Part shown: positions 10,230-18,713 of the stretch, one piece after another
Numbering within the stretch: position 1 is the stretch's first letter
How the letters are laid out: the number at the start of each line of letters is the position of its first letter
Assembly: GCF_000415985.1 (NCBI RefSeq)
Contig: NZ_KE356561.1
Coordinates: 382,944 to 446,943 of the forward strand
Length of the DNA stretch: 64,000 nt
Direction of reading: 5' to 3'
From: Haloquadratum walsbyi J07HQW2
Lineage (GTDB): Archaea; Halobacteriota; Halobacteria; Halobacteriales; Haloferacaceae
Translations under genes and position numbers: made by a program
Notes under the pieces: model-generated
What the model was told of the DNA's origin: nothing
The model's input: only the letters and a program-made list of their open reading frames with translations
Databases searched by the model: none

Positions 10230-10391
10230 AAATCTACCGGCGGCTAAATGATCGACCGATTTCACGATAATCATCCCATTCACGATTACAGACTTCATTG
10301 AAGAGGTAGACGGCGTATCGATTGATGATATTCCAGGAAGTGATGAAACACAGACACAGGTCACCTAACGATTACAAGGCCAGACGTCCAT

Positions 10392-12161
10392 TCAGACACG
10401 TGACAGGGCAGTCCAACCGAGAGCGAGAAAAAGTATCGGAGCACCCATGACAAATATGAGACCCACTGCGATGGCGTCGCTGGTGTTTCCGAACACGAGA
10501 ATCATCACCGGCACCAGCGCAAAAACCCCGAACAGACCGCCTGCAGCTGCTACAATTGCGTAATCTGTTTCGGGACGACTCGGATCAGCAATCGGCAGTT
10601 CGAGCGTCTCGACAGCAGCAGTGAGGCTCTTGACAGGACCGAGTCGAACCGAGCCAAGCTTTTCGGGAGTGTCGGCGGTCGCCGTCAACGTCCCCGTTCC
10701 AAAGAACCGATCCAAGATCGCGTTCGCGACGCTGAAATCGCCATTATAGACACTCGCACTCCACTGTGGTGTTTCAAGAAGCCGGTCGTACGCAATGATC
10801 TGGTCGCCTCGCCGTCGGTACTCGACGGTGCCGTATCTTAGATAGTGACTACCCATGTATGCCGTAATCAGCGCCACCGCGCTGATCAGATAAACTGCGG
10901 CAAGTGCTGGGACACCAGTGAGTAGTATAACCCCGGATATCATGATGACGCCTAATCCGAGTCCGTTTAAAAGCTCGACAAATATTGTCGTGACACTCCC
11001 GAATAGCACGACTGTGGTATTCGGTTGGATCCGCCCCTCGATTGGTTCTTCGGGCACCGACACCTCTGGAGGCGCTGTCCGTGTTTGACTGGATTGGAGT
11101 ACCCCCGCGTCTTCGAGTTGACTGAAGAGACTCACGGACGGTCCGCCACTTCGATCCACACTGTATCGGTAGGCTTCAGTAGTCGTCCGTATAGCGACAA
11201 TCGCCCCCAGGATGAAGGGACCGGCATCAGACAGGCTCGGAATGAACGGCACGATCAATAATAGCCCAAGTACTTGCTGAGCGGGGACACGCCCAATTTC
11301 GCGGGCAGAGGTATCGCTAAATCGACGATCGCCAAGAAACTCGTAGCAAAATTCTCCAAGACGAGTGCTCAAGAGTGCTATGACACTCAGAGCCATTCCG
11401 ATAGATAAGACCGGTAGGGAATCTAACATCGCCCATGCCAATAGACCGACCGGCAGCCCGATCACTAACCATAGAGAGATGATCACCGTCGAATATGGAA
11501 TATTCCGAGGATAGATCGGTGGTAACCTGGGATGGACAGTGAGACTGCCACGTTTCCGCTGCAGACTGGCGAGTGGTAACCTACTTGTGGATATATCCTC
11601 CGTGGGCGAACCAAGCTCCGCGAACAGCGCTTTTATTGCGGCGATGAGTGCGGTGATAAACGCCTCACAAAAGTAGATGATGAGTAGTGGGACAACACTC
11701 CATTCAAACACAACCACACCGACCAGCGGTGTGAGATTCCCGGCGATGACTGCTAACAGTCCAACAACTTGTCTTGGTGTTGTGAGACCCAGTTGAGACT
11801 CGGGTGCATCCTTTGGAGGAGGGGAAGGGGAAGGGGAAGGGGATTGCAACGCTGACCGACGTTTCAAGAGATACACTGTTGCCGGCACCACAGCCAAGAA
11901 CCACACCACCGCCCCTAGAAGGTATAGCCACAGAAAGCGAGGCCACCCGATTTGGGCACGTAACTGCCTGGCATCCCAGATCATTGCCACCGGTATCACG
12001 ACCCAGGATCCGATGAAGAGCCCACTCCAGACGCCAAGTGGTATTTCTGTCGCCATCAGAAGAGTAGTAATCCACCCTATAATTCCAAGCGCGATCAACA
12101 GCTGAGGACTTGAAGACACAGATACAGACTCAGACTCAGGATCGCGATCTGACTCACTCAT
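10392..12161 (-). CDS. Large polytopic membrane protein, DUF6498-like
   Basis: This 589-aa protein has roughly a dozen hydrophobic segments. A Ser/Glu-rich N-terminus (MSESDRDPESESVSVSSS) precedes two N-terminal helix pairs and a short Pro/Ser tract (SPSPSPSPPP, near 110). From about 130 to 190 the pattern resembles DUF6498 (a helix pair around F-E-W-S-V-V-P-L-L-I-I-Y-F-C-E). A soluble segment around 440-520 (Y-R-R-R-G-D-Q-I-I-A-Y-D-R) could be a PH-like fold, followed by two last helices. It stands alone, convergent with the beta-helix relic. A role in the membrane is certain; its substrate or partner is not known. Confidence 0.75.
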   Translation of the reverse strand: MSESDRDPESESVSVSSSPQLLIALGIIGWITTLLMATEIPLGVWSGLFIGSWVVIPVAMIWDARQLRAQIGWPRFLWLYLLGAVVWFLAVVPATVYLLKRRSALQSPSPSPSPPPKDAPESQLGLTTPRQVVGLLAVIAGNLTPLVGVVVFEWSVVPLLIIYFCEAFITALIAAIKALFAELGSPTEDISTSRLPLASLQRKRGSLTVHPRLPPIYPRNIPYSTVIISLWLVIGLPVGLLAWAMLDSLPVLSIGMALSVIALLSTRLGEFCYEFLGDRRFSDTSAREIGRVPAQQVLGLLLIVPFIPSLSDAGPFILGAIVAIRTTTEAYRYSVDRSGGPSVSLFSQLEDAGVLQSSQTRTAPPEVSVPEEPIEGRIQPNTTVVLFGSVTTIFVELLNGLGLGVIMISGVILLTGVPALAAVYLISAVALITAYMGSHYLRYGTVEYRRRGDQIIAYDRLLETPQWSASVYNGDFSVANAILDRFFGTGTLTATADTPEKLGSVRLGPVKSLTAAVETLELPIADPSRPETDYAIVAAAGGLFGVFALVPVMILVFGNTSDAIAVGLIFVMGAPILFLALGWTALSRV

Positions 12162-12603
12162 CCTGTCGTATGGTCGTCATTCAATGTTGAGTAACAACAA
12201 TCCGAAAACATAGTTCATACACTTCGACACGTCGATGCTTCCAGAGAGATTGTCCAGGAGCGTTCACAGTTGGGTTACGAGTATACCGAGAGTTGAGTAT
12301 ACCATATCATCATATCACCTTCGCTGCTAAAACCCGTTACTTGGTGGCTGTTGGACATGTATGGACTCATACTTTCGATCGTAATAACAGCACTGGCATA
12401 GTAGCTGACTCTGAAACGTAGTTGGAGGATGATAAATAACTGTACTTCTCATTTTCTGAGTCTGAAATCGGCGAGAAGAGGAGGTATCTCTCCGCTTGTC
12501 CTGTGACGATCCTGATGCCGATGTTCTCGATTGAATCAAATCTTCTGTCGCGTCACGGGGAAGAATTGCTATAAAAAACAGAGAAGATTGATCGTCCTAC
12601 CCG
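12162..12603. other. Intergenic, no gene seen
   Basis: The first part is the probable promoter of the 589-aa gene, which reads leftward. The rest shows no supported coding piece. Confidence 0.4.
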
Positions 12604-13000
12604 TCATTCGTCGATCTCAATTATCCGGATTCCATCCTTATTGATCCACTTCGTCATTAGATCATATTCAGTACCTCTGCCAGCGTCATCAATGACAGAT
12701 TGTCGCCGTCTAGTCCTGCTTCATTTAGTATCGCTTCAACTTTCTGCTGAATGTGCTGACTATGCATGATGATCACCCAGAAGCCACCCCGTGACGGATT
12801 AGCGATTCTCCAAACCCATCGAAACCACCGACTACTGATAATCACATCATATCCATCATTACTCCCAATGGATTCGCATCAAGCCAGGATATCAGATCCC
12901 TCACTCTCACATTCGTCTCAATATCAATCGTCTTCCGACTGGCGAGCGCTTCCCGGTCGTCACATGAGAGACAATCTATCGTTCTGGTCGGACAGACCGA
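12604..13000 (-). pseudogene. Broken gene of unknown product
   Basis: On the minus strand three frames connect. The first piece (A-S-R-K-T-I-D-I-E-T-N-V-R-V-R-D-L-I-S-W) leads to D-A-N-P-L-G-V-M-M-D. The second, an open frame at 12845-12657, contains W-R-I-A-N-P-S and H-I-Q-Q-K-V-E-A-I-L-N-E-A-G-L-D-G-D-N. The last piece (E-Y-D-L-M-T-K-W-I-N-K-D-G-I-R) ends with TGA at 12604-12606. Each junction needs a one-base shift. The family is not recognised; the original protein probably exceeded 120 residues. Confidence 0.4.
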
Positions 13001-13167
13001 CTCAACGCTCTCACATGCCCGTTAACCGGATCACTCCACTGATGTGTTCCGCTAGGCGTGATCAACAGTCACGGGCTACCTGTCGACAAATACATTCGCG
13101 ACATTCGTCCACAATAAATAAACGTGGATCCTGCAATTCCGGTACATTTGACCCCATAGCGTTCAAC

Positions 13168-13494
13168 TCACTCGTAATACTTGCACCAGATACCTCTCGT
13201 CGGCTGATATACCTCTCCCCTCCGATGCAACTCAGTAAGGACGTCATCAACAGTCGGTCCTGGCGCAGTTGTCCTTTCGTTCAATTCTTCACGCGTAAAT
13301 TTGTCACCTAACTCCAACTCATCAAGCGCTGTTTTGACTTCCTGATGCATTTCATCAATTACATCGTCAACAATTGTTCGTGGCGCACTCGTATTATTTC
13401 TCAGTTCTTCTCGTGTGAATTCAGTGTCAAGTTCATCAACTGCTTCTCTCACTCGTTGGTGATACATTAGGTTTCGTGACAACACACTCAGCAA
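13168..13494 (-). CDS. Tandem-repeat winged-helix-like small protein
   Basis: This 108-aa acidic protein has two consecutive repeats of about 45 residues. Both read V-x-x-A-x-D-E-L-x-x-x-F-T-R-E-E-L, then a short R/T-x-x-x-x-A-P turn and V-D-D-V-x-x-E-x-H. The spacing of a helix, a turn and a second helix recalls a winged-helix or FtsK-gamma-like DNA-binding unit, doubled. There is no signal peptide or membrane segment. It may be a small DNA-associated protein; this is inference from the repeat pattern. The start is ATG at 13494. Confidence 0.6.
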   Translation of the reverse strand: MLSVLSRNLMYHQRVREAVDELDTEFTREELRNNTSAPRTIVDDVIDEMHQEVKTALDELELGDKFTREELNERTTAPGPTVDDVLTELHRRGEVYQPTRGIWCKYYE

Positions 13495-13587
13495 ATGTGA
13501 CTGTTGTTGTTATCATCGCCACATGAACCAACCACTCATCAGGTGAATAGTCGCTCTAATCAACCGACACACCGGTCAGTTTCCACA

Positions 13588-13803
13588 CTAACCTCTGAGT
13601 GAATGGTTCTTATTGATGTTTTGCTGCCGAGGATCCTGATATGAGCGTTCACCACGAGTCTTGTCCGGCAGATTCTCGATTTTCTCTTCAAATTGAGAGC
13701 GTTCAGTCAACTGTGCTTCCGACTCATCAATTCGATTTTGCTCTCGTTCGAACTGTTCTTCCGATTCATTACCTCGAGAGCGCCCATCCAGAATGTTACG
13801 CAT
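13588..13803 (-). CDS. Short charged ORF, possible small protein
   Basis: This 71-aa ORF is very rich in Glu, Arg, Asn and Gln (N-E-S-E-E-Q-F-E-R-E-Q-N-R-I-D), with coiled-coil-like periodicity. It could be the end of a larger broken gene, since the minus-strand frame upstream is also partly open. No homologous family is recognised. Confidence 0.3.
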   Translation of the reverse strand: MRNILDGRSRGNESEEQFEREQNRIDESEAQLTERSQFEEKIENLPDKTRGERSYQDPRQQNINKNHSLRG

Positions 13804-14261
13804 GTATTCCGATCTGCTGACTCCACGTTATTGCGCTTCGCGCTCTCGTTCTGCTCTCTACTGGATTGAAATCCGAACTGATAGCTGCTTTCGCTTGCCC
13901 TGAGAGACTATTGTGTTCCAGTGTGTGAATTCTGACATACATAGTATTTCACCACACTGTCTCACAAGCTCATGTAGCCAAACATCATCATCTCAGGCGT
14001 TCTTGCCTCGAATACATCATAATTGGGTATGAAAAGCGCATCAGACCGCTCTCTTGGGCTCTGCTTCACATTTATTACGCTGTCTCGACTCAAGAGGTCA
14101 TCAGACTCTTTTCTACCGACTTGAGGGTTATTCAGATTCGCCGGTAATTGTCCGTTAACTTTGGATTTTTTTATCTGAATCCCAAATTAGAATATATAAT
14201 CCATATACACTGTTAAGTGATATGCGTCCGACATATCTGATACAGTCACATTCACCAGATA
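13804..14261. other. Intergenic, probable promoter of pentapeptide gene
   Basis: No supported gene. The AT-rich sequence at about 14185-14225 (several TATA-like stretches) lies 35-75 bp before ATG 14262 and is the probable promoter. Confidence 0.4.
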
Positions 14262-15335
14262 ATGACTGATACTGAATTCTCAATTCCCCACACTGACAAA
14301 GTATCGCCCAGTGATATTCGACCAGATGCCACCCTCTCTGAGGTTGATCTCACCGATGCTAACCTCACTGAGGCTATCCTCACTCGTGCCGACCTCTCTG
14401 ATGCCGATCTTACTGACGCCACCCTCGCCGATGCTGATCTCTCTGAGGTTGATCTCACTGACGCCACCCTCACCGGTGCTGACCTCACCGGTGCTAACCT
14501 CACTGACGCATACCTTTCTGACACCGATCTTACTGATGCCGACCTAACTGGTACCGATCTCACTGGGGCGGTCCTCGCTGACACCGATGTGACAGACACC
14601 CAGTTGGCAGATGCTCACTTTCGGTATACAATTCCTAATGATGAGCATATCTTGCCTCACGATATTGTTCCAGAGGCGACCCTCGCCAACGCCGACCTCT
14701 CTGAGGCTGATCTCCGTTTTGCCGACCTCTCCGAGGCTGTCCTCCGTTTTGCCGACCTCTCAAGTGCCGACTTCATCGGTGCAAACCTCTTGGGAGCCGA
14801 CCTTTCGAAGCCGACCTTTCGAACGCCGACCTCACCGACGCCATCCTCACTCGTGCCGACCTCACCGACGCCGACCTCAGACATGTCGACCTCTCTGGTA
14901 GCTATCTTACTGACGCCGATCTTACTGATGCCGATCTCATCAATGCTGATCTCTTCAACGCCGACCTGCCCAATACCGACCTCACCGGTGTCAGCCTCTC
15001 TGATGCCAACCTCTCCTACGCCAACCTTACTGGTGTCAACCTCTCTGATGCCAACCTCTCATACGCCAACCTCACCGGTGTCAACCTTTCTGGTGCCAAT
15101 CTCACCAACGTCTACCTCATGCGTGCCGATCTCTCTGGAGCAGACCTCACCGACGCCGACCTCACTGATGCATACCTCCTCAACGCCACCCTCACCGACG
15201 CCGACCTCACTGACACCAACCTCTCCGACGCCACTCTCACCGATGCCGATTCTGATGCGGATGCTGACCTCCCGGATGGCGTGCAAGACCCGGAGACGGA
15301 CACGGACACGGACACGGAGTGAGAGGGGTCGATGA
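14262..15335 (+). CDS. Pentapeptide-repeat protein, frameshifted mid-gene
   Basis: The A(D/N)LxX repeat runs from about residue 25 (L-T-D-A-N-L-T-E-A-I-L) and would form a right-handed quadrilateral beta-helix. The repeat stays in frame to about 14809. There two tandem copies of the 14-mer GCCGACCTTTCGAA (14796-14809, 14810-14823) replace two 15-mers, so one base is missing. Beyond it the pentapeptides continue in another frame to a stop at 15322, ending in an Asp-Thr tail. The open frame to 15335 instead encodes a Thr/Pro/Ser-rich nonsense stretch. Pentapeptide proteins include DNA mimics and scaffold proteins; the role here is unknown. It could be a pseudogene, a slippage variant or a sequence error. 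Confidence 0.75.
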   Translation: MTDTEFSIPHTDKVSPSDIRPDATLSEVDLTDANLTEAILTRADLSDADLTDATLADADLSEVDLTDATLTGADLTGANLTDAYLSDTDLTDADLTGTDLTGAVLADTDVTDTQLADAHFRYTIPNDEHILPHDIVPEATLANADLSEADLRFADLSEAVLRFADLSSADFIGANLLGADLSKPTFRTPTSPTPSSLVPTSPTPTSDMSTSLVAILLTPILLMPISSMLISSTPTCPIPTSPVSASLMPTSPTPTLLVSTSLMPTSHTPTSPVSTFLVPISPTSTSCVPISLEQTSPTPTSLMHTSSTPPSPTPTSLTPTSPTPLSPMPILMRMLTSRMACKTRRRTRTRTRSERGR

Positions 15336-15544
15336 ATGAACGACTCTGTTTCATGGATCTCAAGCTTGTCATGTTCAACGAGATTAGTCATCCATCAGGA
15401 ATCCTCTCTGTTTGGACTCTTCTTTTAACTCTGCAAAACTGAATTGAATTGAATCTGTAAGTGCCTCTGGAGGGGGTAATCGAGGCAAATCTGTAATAGC
15501 TTCACAACTAGCCCTCGGAATATGTGTGACGATAGTGGATCTCT

Positions 15545-15805
15545 TTACAGATTCTCAAAGTCTGTTTGTTTGTTGTAATATGGAGACCCGTCTGTGTGCT
15601 GAATGACATTCAGTTCACCCATACTTCTCAGCACACGTTTGATCGTCTCCTCACTGGGTTCTCCTTCATAACCATCCCGTCTCAATCGACTCTGAATATC
15701 TGCCACTGTGAACTCTGTGTCCGCTTCAGTTACCACACCACTCCACACTCGATCGCGAGGCGTCACGGGACTACTACTAAAATTCGACTGTGTAGGACTG
15801 CTCAT
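15545..15805 (-). CDS. Small helix-turn-helix protein
   Basis: This 86-aa protein has a Ser-rich N-terminus. A probable winged helix at about 22-70 reads D-T-E-F-T-V-A-D-I-Q-S-R-L-R-R-D-G-Y, then E-E-T-I-K-R-V-L-R-S-M-G-E-L-N-V-I. It ends in a polar tail (Y-Y-N-K-Q-T-D-F-E-N-L). The pattern fits a small transcription regulator or DNA-binding accessory protein. A dead copy of its last third lies at 3968-4065. A 28-bp alternating purine-pyrimidine tract sits 38 bp upstream of its start and may influence its promoter. Confidence 0.6.
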   Translation of the reverse strand: MSSPTQSNFSSSPVTPRDRVWSGVVTEADTEFTVADIQSRLRRDGYEGEPSEETIKRVLRSMGELNVIQHTDGSPYYNKQTDFENL

Positions 15806-16626
15806 ATATTATTGTATAGGGGATACAGCCACATATATGCCTCGCGCGCGTGCATGCGCGCGCACGCGCGACCCCCTATCCACAGACGGTCTCTGTGCTC
15901 GGCATCCAGTTTCCACCATCGAGGAGAACAAAGCGATTCACTGGTCTACTCGGATCGCGAACCTGTCCTCCAAAGAAGAATCTGCAGAAAGAACATGAGT
16001 GAAATAAGAGGCAGAACTATCACTCCGATTTCGATTAACAATTCCAATACCGATAATAACCGAACCCCCACTCAAGGAGATGACGAGTGAAACTTGCTGC
16101 CTCTAGTGATGCCTTATGTGAGCCGTTTTATTTAACCGCTGGGAACTCACACTATTACTCCGAGTAATTGACGTGTCAGAAGTCACGATAAGAAAGCGAT
16201 ACAAAGAGCAGTATGAATTATACGAAACATTACAATAAAGTCAATCGTAAAGACGATCACTAGGGCTCTAGAATATTCATTAATCGCTGCAAATCCAAAT
16301 TTTTACTCGATAGTAGGTGATGAATAGCATCGATCAACAGTCGTTCCATACACTCTTCTTTTTTATTTGGCAAAAATAGTGTAGTTCTAATGTATGTATT
16401 GGTTCCATTGTATCTAATTCGCCTATTCGTGATCTTTCTTAGTATATTCTGTTTCATGGAATACTGCGATCGCTGCTGAAATAATACTGATGATTTATTA
16501 AGTATATTATCATATTCCTCCTCAATGATATAAACTTAGCACTCAACGACCCTCGTACGCATATCAAAAACAGATTTTGGACTTCTGGCAACTGTTATTG
16601 TACTGTTTACGATCTTCATTCAATCA
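15806..16626. other. Intergenic with Z-DNA-like tract and AT-rich remnant
   Basis: The region holds the alternating tract at 15843-15870 (own entry) and mixed sequence to 16140. An AT-rich block follows with a short open N-terminal piece (GTG 16173 to TAA 16238, 21 codons, V-S-E-V-T-I-R-K-R-Y-K-E-Q-Y-E). A minus-strand open frame of 65 codons at 16260-16457 is also seen and unrecognised. Confidence 0.4.
15843..15870. promoter_or_regulatory. 28-bp alternating purine-pyrimidine tract
   Basis: Every step from 15843 to 15870 alternates pyrimidine and purine, almost all C and G (CGCGCGCGTGCATGCGCGCG and onward). Such tracts can adopt Z-DNA or extrude a hairpin under negative supercoiling. An inverted pair, ATAGGGG near 15818 and CCCCTAT near 15873, brackets it. 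It lies upstream of the HTH gene that starts at 15805. Confidence 0.6.
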
Positions 16627-17049
16627 GTGATTTTAGGCTTTGGCTTGATTGATTCGTATATTTCTATTGTTACTATTCAACCTGAGAGTTTCAGTACAGT
16701 ATTCACTTTAGTGTATCTCTTTGTATCACTGCTTATCATTAAGTCGTTTATAAATAAGTCAATCTTTCAGAATAACGCTATATCAATGATTGAGAGGAAA
16801 ATATCGAATTCTTCAACGAGTGAATCTCTATTGATATTTGCTCTCATGGTGGCTCCAGTTATTATTATATTCTCAGTATTACGGTTCAATGACTGTGAGC
16901 CGTTTCAAATTGGCACACGGTACACGTATGATGAACTAATGTTATTCTTGACGCTTCTGCCGTCAGTGTATATTTCTGTGTTATCAGAGTCACAAGAGGA
17001 TAGTGTTCTTTATTTGATTCGAAGAAATATTTATGTCTACGTTATGTAA
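16627..17049 (+). CDS. Membrane protein, N-terminus possibly lost
   Basis: The 140-aa frame from GTG 16627 has membrane segments at about 1-12, 25-45, 68-88 and 105-122. The same frame is open 87 bases further upstream and encodes a good first helix (I-S-K-T-D-F-G-L-L-A-T-V-I-V-L-F), but it contains no ATG, GTG or TTG before a TAG at 16537. Either the start codon was lost or an unusual start is used. Base composition is more AT-rich than the neighbours. It ends 11 bp before the SUI1 gene. Function unknown. Confidence 0.5.
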   Translation: MILGFGLIDSYISIVTIQPESFSTVFTLVYLFVSLLIIKSFINKSIFQNNAISMIERKISNSSTSESLLIFALMVAPVIIIFSVLRFNDCEPFQIGTRYTYDELMLFLTLLPSVYISVLSESQEDSVLYLIRRNIYVYVM

Positions 17050-17060
17050 TTAAATGTATA

Positions 17061-17363
17061 ATGACGAGTAAGATTTGTGAAACGTGTGGACTTCCAACTG
17101 AATTATGTGTTTGTGCTGATATCGCAACAACAGGATTACACACCACTCTTTCCTTAGAGGAGCGTAGTTTCAATAAAGTAGTTACATTGATTAATGGAAT
17201 TAATGATACTACTATAGACATTAGCTCATTGGCAAGCAATCTTAAACGATCTCTTGGTTGTGGTGGAACTATACAGGATGATGGAACCATTGAATTACAG
17301 GGAGATCATCGAGATCGTGTTCCAGATTTACTTGATGAGTATAGTATTCGTGTTGAATTATAG
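17061..17363 (+). CDS. Translation factor SUI1/eIF1 family
   Basis: This 100-aa protein matches archaeal aIF1 (SUI1). An N-terminal four-Cys cluster (C6, C9, C16, C18) is followed by the beta-hairpin and helix K-V-V-T-L-I-N-G-I. The core is L-K-R-S-L-G-C-G-G-T-I-Q-D-D-G-T-I-E, then Q-G-D-H-R-D-R-V. aIF1 binds the small ribosomal subunit near the P site and helps select start codons. Length and all core residues are normal for the family. The gene starts at ATG 17061, right after the membrane protein gene. AT-rich codon use suggests it travelled with that block; haloarchaea often carry more than one SUI1 paralog. Confidence 0.88.
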   Translation: MTSKICETCGLPTELCVCADIATTGLHTTLSLEERSFNKVVTLINGINDTTIDISSLASNLKRSLGCGGTIQDDGTIELQGDHRDRVPDLLDEYSIRVEL

Positions 17364-17430
17364 TTCGGATTAATATTTTATATCAAATTGAAATCAATGT
17401 TATTATTGGGATATACTATCAATATTGCAT

Positions 17431-17726
17431 ATAAAAACTGAAATATTACAGATTAGTGATACACATTTAGGAAGATGTCAATATCGGAGTGAAATTAGAT
17501 AACAAAATTATTTTGATGCGTTTAATTAAGTGATTCACATTGCTATTGAAGATGATGTAGATGCAGTAATTCACAGCTGTACCGAGGCGGAAGCCCACCC
17601 GTTTACGGGTGGGAGGAAGCCGACAAAATTGACACGGGAGATTTATTCGATGAGTCGTCACCTTCGGTTCCAATAGTAAATCAAACAATTGATATTATGC
17701 GTGGTTTAGCTGATGCTAAGATTCCA
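17431..17726 (+). pseudogene. mre11: mre11 N-terminal relic with palindromic insertion
   Basis: The frame reads E-I-L-Q-I-S-D-T-H-L-G-R, the phosphodiesterase motif I of the Mre11 double-strand-break nuclease. It continues to D-D-V-D-A-V-I-H, and after a 59-bp insert (17575-17633) resumes with T-G-D-L-F-D-E-S-S-P-S-V-P (motif II). It then reads I-V-N-Q-T-I-D-I-M-R and stops matching after L-A-D-A-K-I-P. The expected start ATG is ATA (17431), and two CAA codons have become TAA. Only about 80 codons of roughly 400 remain, so the fragment is dead; a working copy must lie elsewhere if Mre11 is made. Confidence 0.85.
17575..17633 (+). mobile_element. 59-bp palindromic insertion (mini IS end)
   Basis: The insert interrupts the mre11 relic exactly between the His and Thr codons of motif II. 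It carries the perfect hairpin CCCACCCGTTTACGGGTGGG (17594-17613) followed by AGGAAGCC. That is the form of the IS200/IS605 right ends in this window, with AC repeated at both edges. It may be a minimal non-autonomous unit or a REP-like sequence. Confidence 0.65.
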
Positions 17727-17748
17727 TCCCATGACATTTGCCGCTAAG

Positions 17749-18513
17749 ATGAGCGACAAGACGCTGACTGTAGTTTTGACCGGCACCACCGAAGAGAAGC
17801 GGCGTCTCAGTGATGCCCACTGGGACACCGGCACGCGAGGTCTCGAGGTGACACTTGACCACCTCCGACGTCGGTCGCAACCCAAGCGGTATTACTCAGG
17901 ACACGAATTGTGTATTGTATTATACTGTATGTCGAAAGCGACGGGGGACCCCGAACGCGCCATTAATGGTCTTCTGTCAGTGGCACAACTACTCGAAGAG
18001 CCACGGCTCGCTCGCCTCTACACGTATATTCTCCGTGAAGGCGAAGTGACGATTGATGAAATCGTCGCCGACATCGACACGCCCCGCACGACCGCGTATG
18101 CGGATACGGGGACACTCGTTGATCTCGGGGTACTCACGCGGGATGAAACGCAGAAAACGCACACCTACATGGTCATCCCGATTAGCCTTACTGCGAACCT
18201 CGATGGCGATACATACACGATCACGCCCACACTCGTCGAGGCAATCGATCGGTCGCCCCAGGATCAGGATCTCGACCTGCTGATCGAGAAACATGGCGTA
18301 GGCGAGCTCGCTGCGGCACTCACGTACGCGATCCGGTATGTCGAGGGCAGGATGACCGACCGTCTCGCAGCACGCGACCTCAATCTTCAACCTGCGTTCG
18401 GGATTGCGGTACTCCAGGCACTCCGTGAGGTGATTTTCGACATGCGGGAGTACGATCCATATTTCGACCAAATTCGGAATGCGCGTGACAAGCCGGTCGA
18501 CGAGGAAGCGTAG
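17749..18513 (+). CDS. Winged-HTH regulator, DUF7437-like
   Basis: This 254-aa protein runs from ATG 17749, chosen because the upstream 12 codons are relic mre11 DNA. The centre (about 95-140, A-R-L-Y-T-Y-I-L-R-E-G-E-V-T, then T-P-R-T-T-A-Y and L-V-D-L-G-V-L-T-R-D) is a classic winged helix. The following region (Y-T-I-T-P-T-L-V-E-A-I) and a helical C-terminus resemble haloarchaeal DUF7437 proteins. Those proteins often precede a PIN-domain gene, and here a PIN fragment follows 14 bp downstream. It is therefore a plausible antitoxin or autoregulator whose partner has been destroyed. Confidence 0.75.
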   Translation: MSDKTLTVVLTGTTEEKRRLSDAHWDTGTRGLEVTLDHLRRRSQPKRYYSGHELCIVLYCMSKATGDPERAINGLLSVAQLLEEPRLARLYTYILREGEVTIDEIVADIDTPRTTAYADTGTLVDLGVLTRDETQKTHTYMVIPISLTANLDGDTYTITPTLVEAIDRSPQDQDLDLLIEKHGVGELAAALTYAIRYVEGRMTDRLAARDLNLQPAFGIAVLQALREVIFDMREYDPYFDQIRNARDKPVDEEA

Positions 18514-18527
18514 GAATTCTCTCATGC

Positions 18528-18712
18528 ATGCAAGGGACGACCGAGTCGATACCTGAGAACGCGGTATGGATTGCTGATTCAGGCGTTGTCATTGCCTGTG
18601 GCCGCCAACAGCAGAACAAGTATACAGCGCTGGCGCTGGAACGGTTCGCCCAGCGGAACGAGATTCTGTTTGTGATTTCGCAGCGGGTGCATGAGGAACT
18701 TGGCGGTGCGCC
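18528..18712 (+). pseudogene. PIN-domain toxin-like gene, truncated
   Basis: About 62 codons remain. A-V-W-I-A-D-S-G-V-V-I-A-C-G-R has the first PIN aspartate, and V-I-S-Q-R-V-H-E-E-L-G-G has the next acidic pair. The match stops at about 18712, where minus-strand transposase sequence begins. PIN proteins cleave RNA and in this position usually form the toxin of the upstream regulator. Without the C-terminal aspartates the fragment cannot be active. The open frame runs on to 18767 only by chance. Confidence 0.7.
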
Positions 18713-18713
18713 A

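Noticed and set aside
12766-13311. 181-aa plus-strand open frame
   Set aside because: It is antisense to the 108-aa repeat protein and the broken gene next to it; its translation is Ser/Arg/His-rich with no coherent domain.
14252-14599. 115-aa minus-strand open frame in the pentapeptide gene
   Set aside because: Its Ser-Val-Arg repeats are the mirror of the pentapeptide code, a typical shadow of repetitive DNA.
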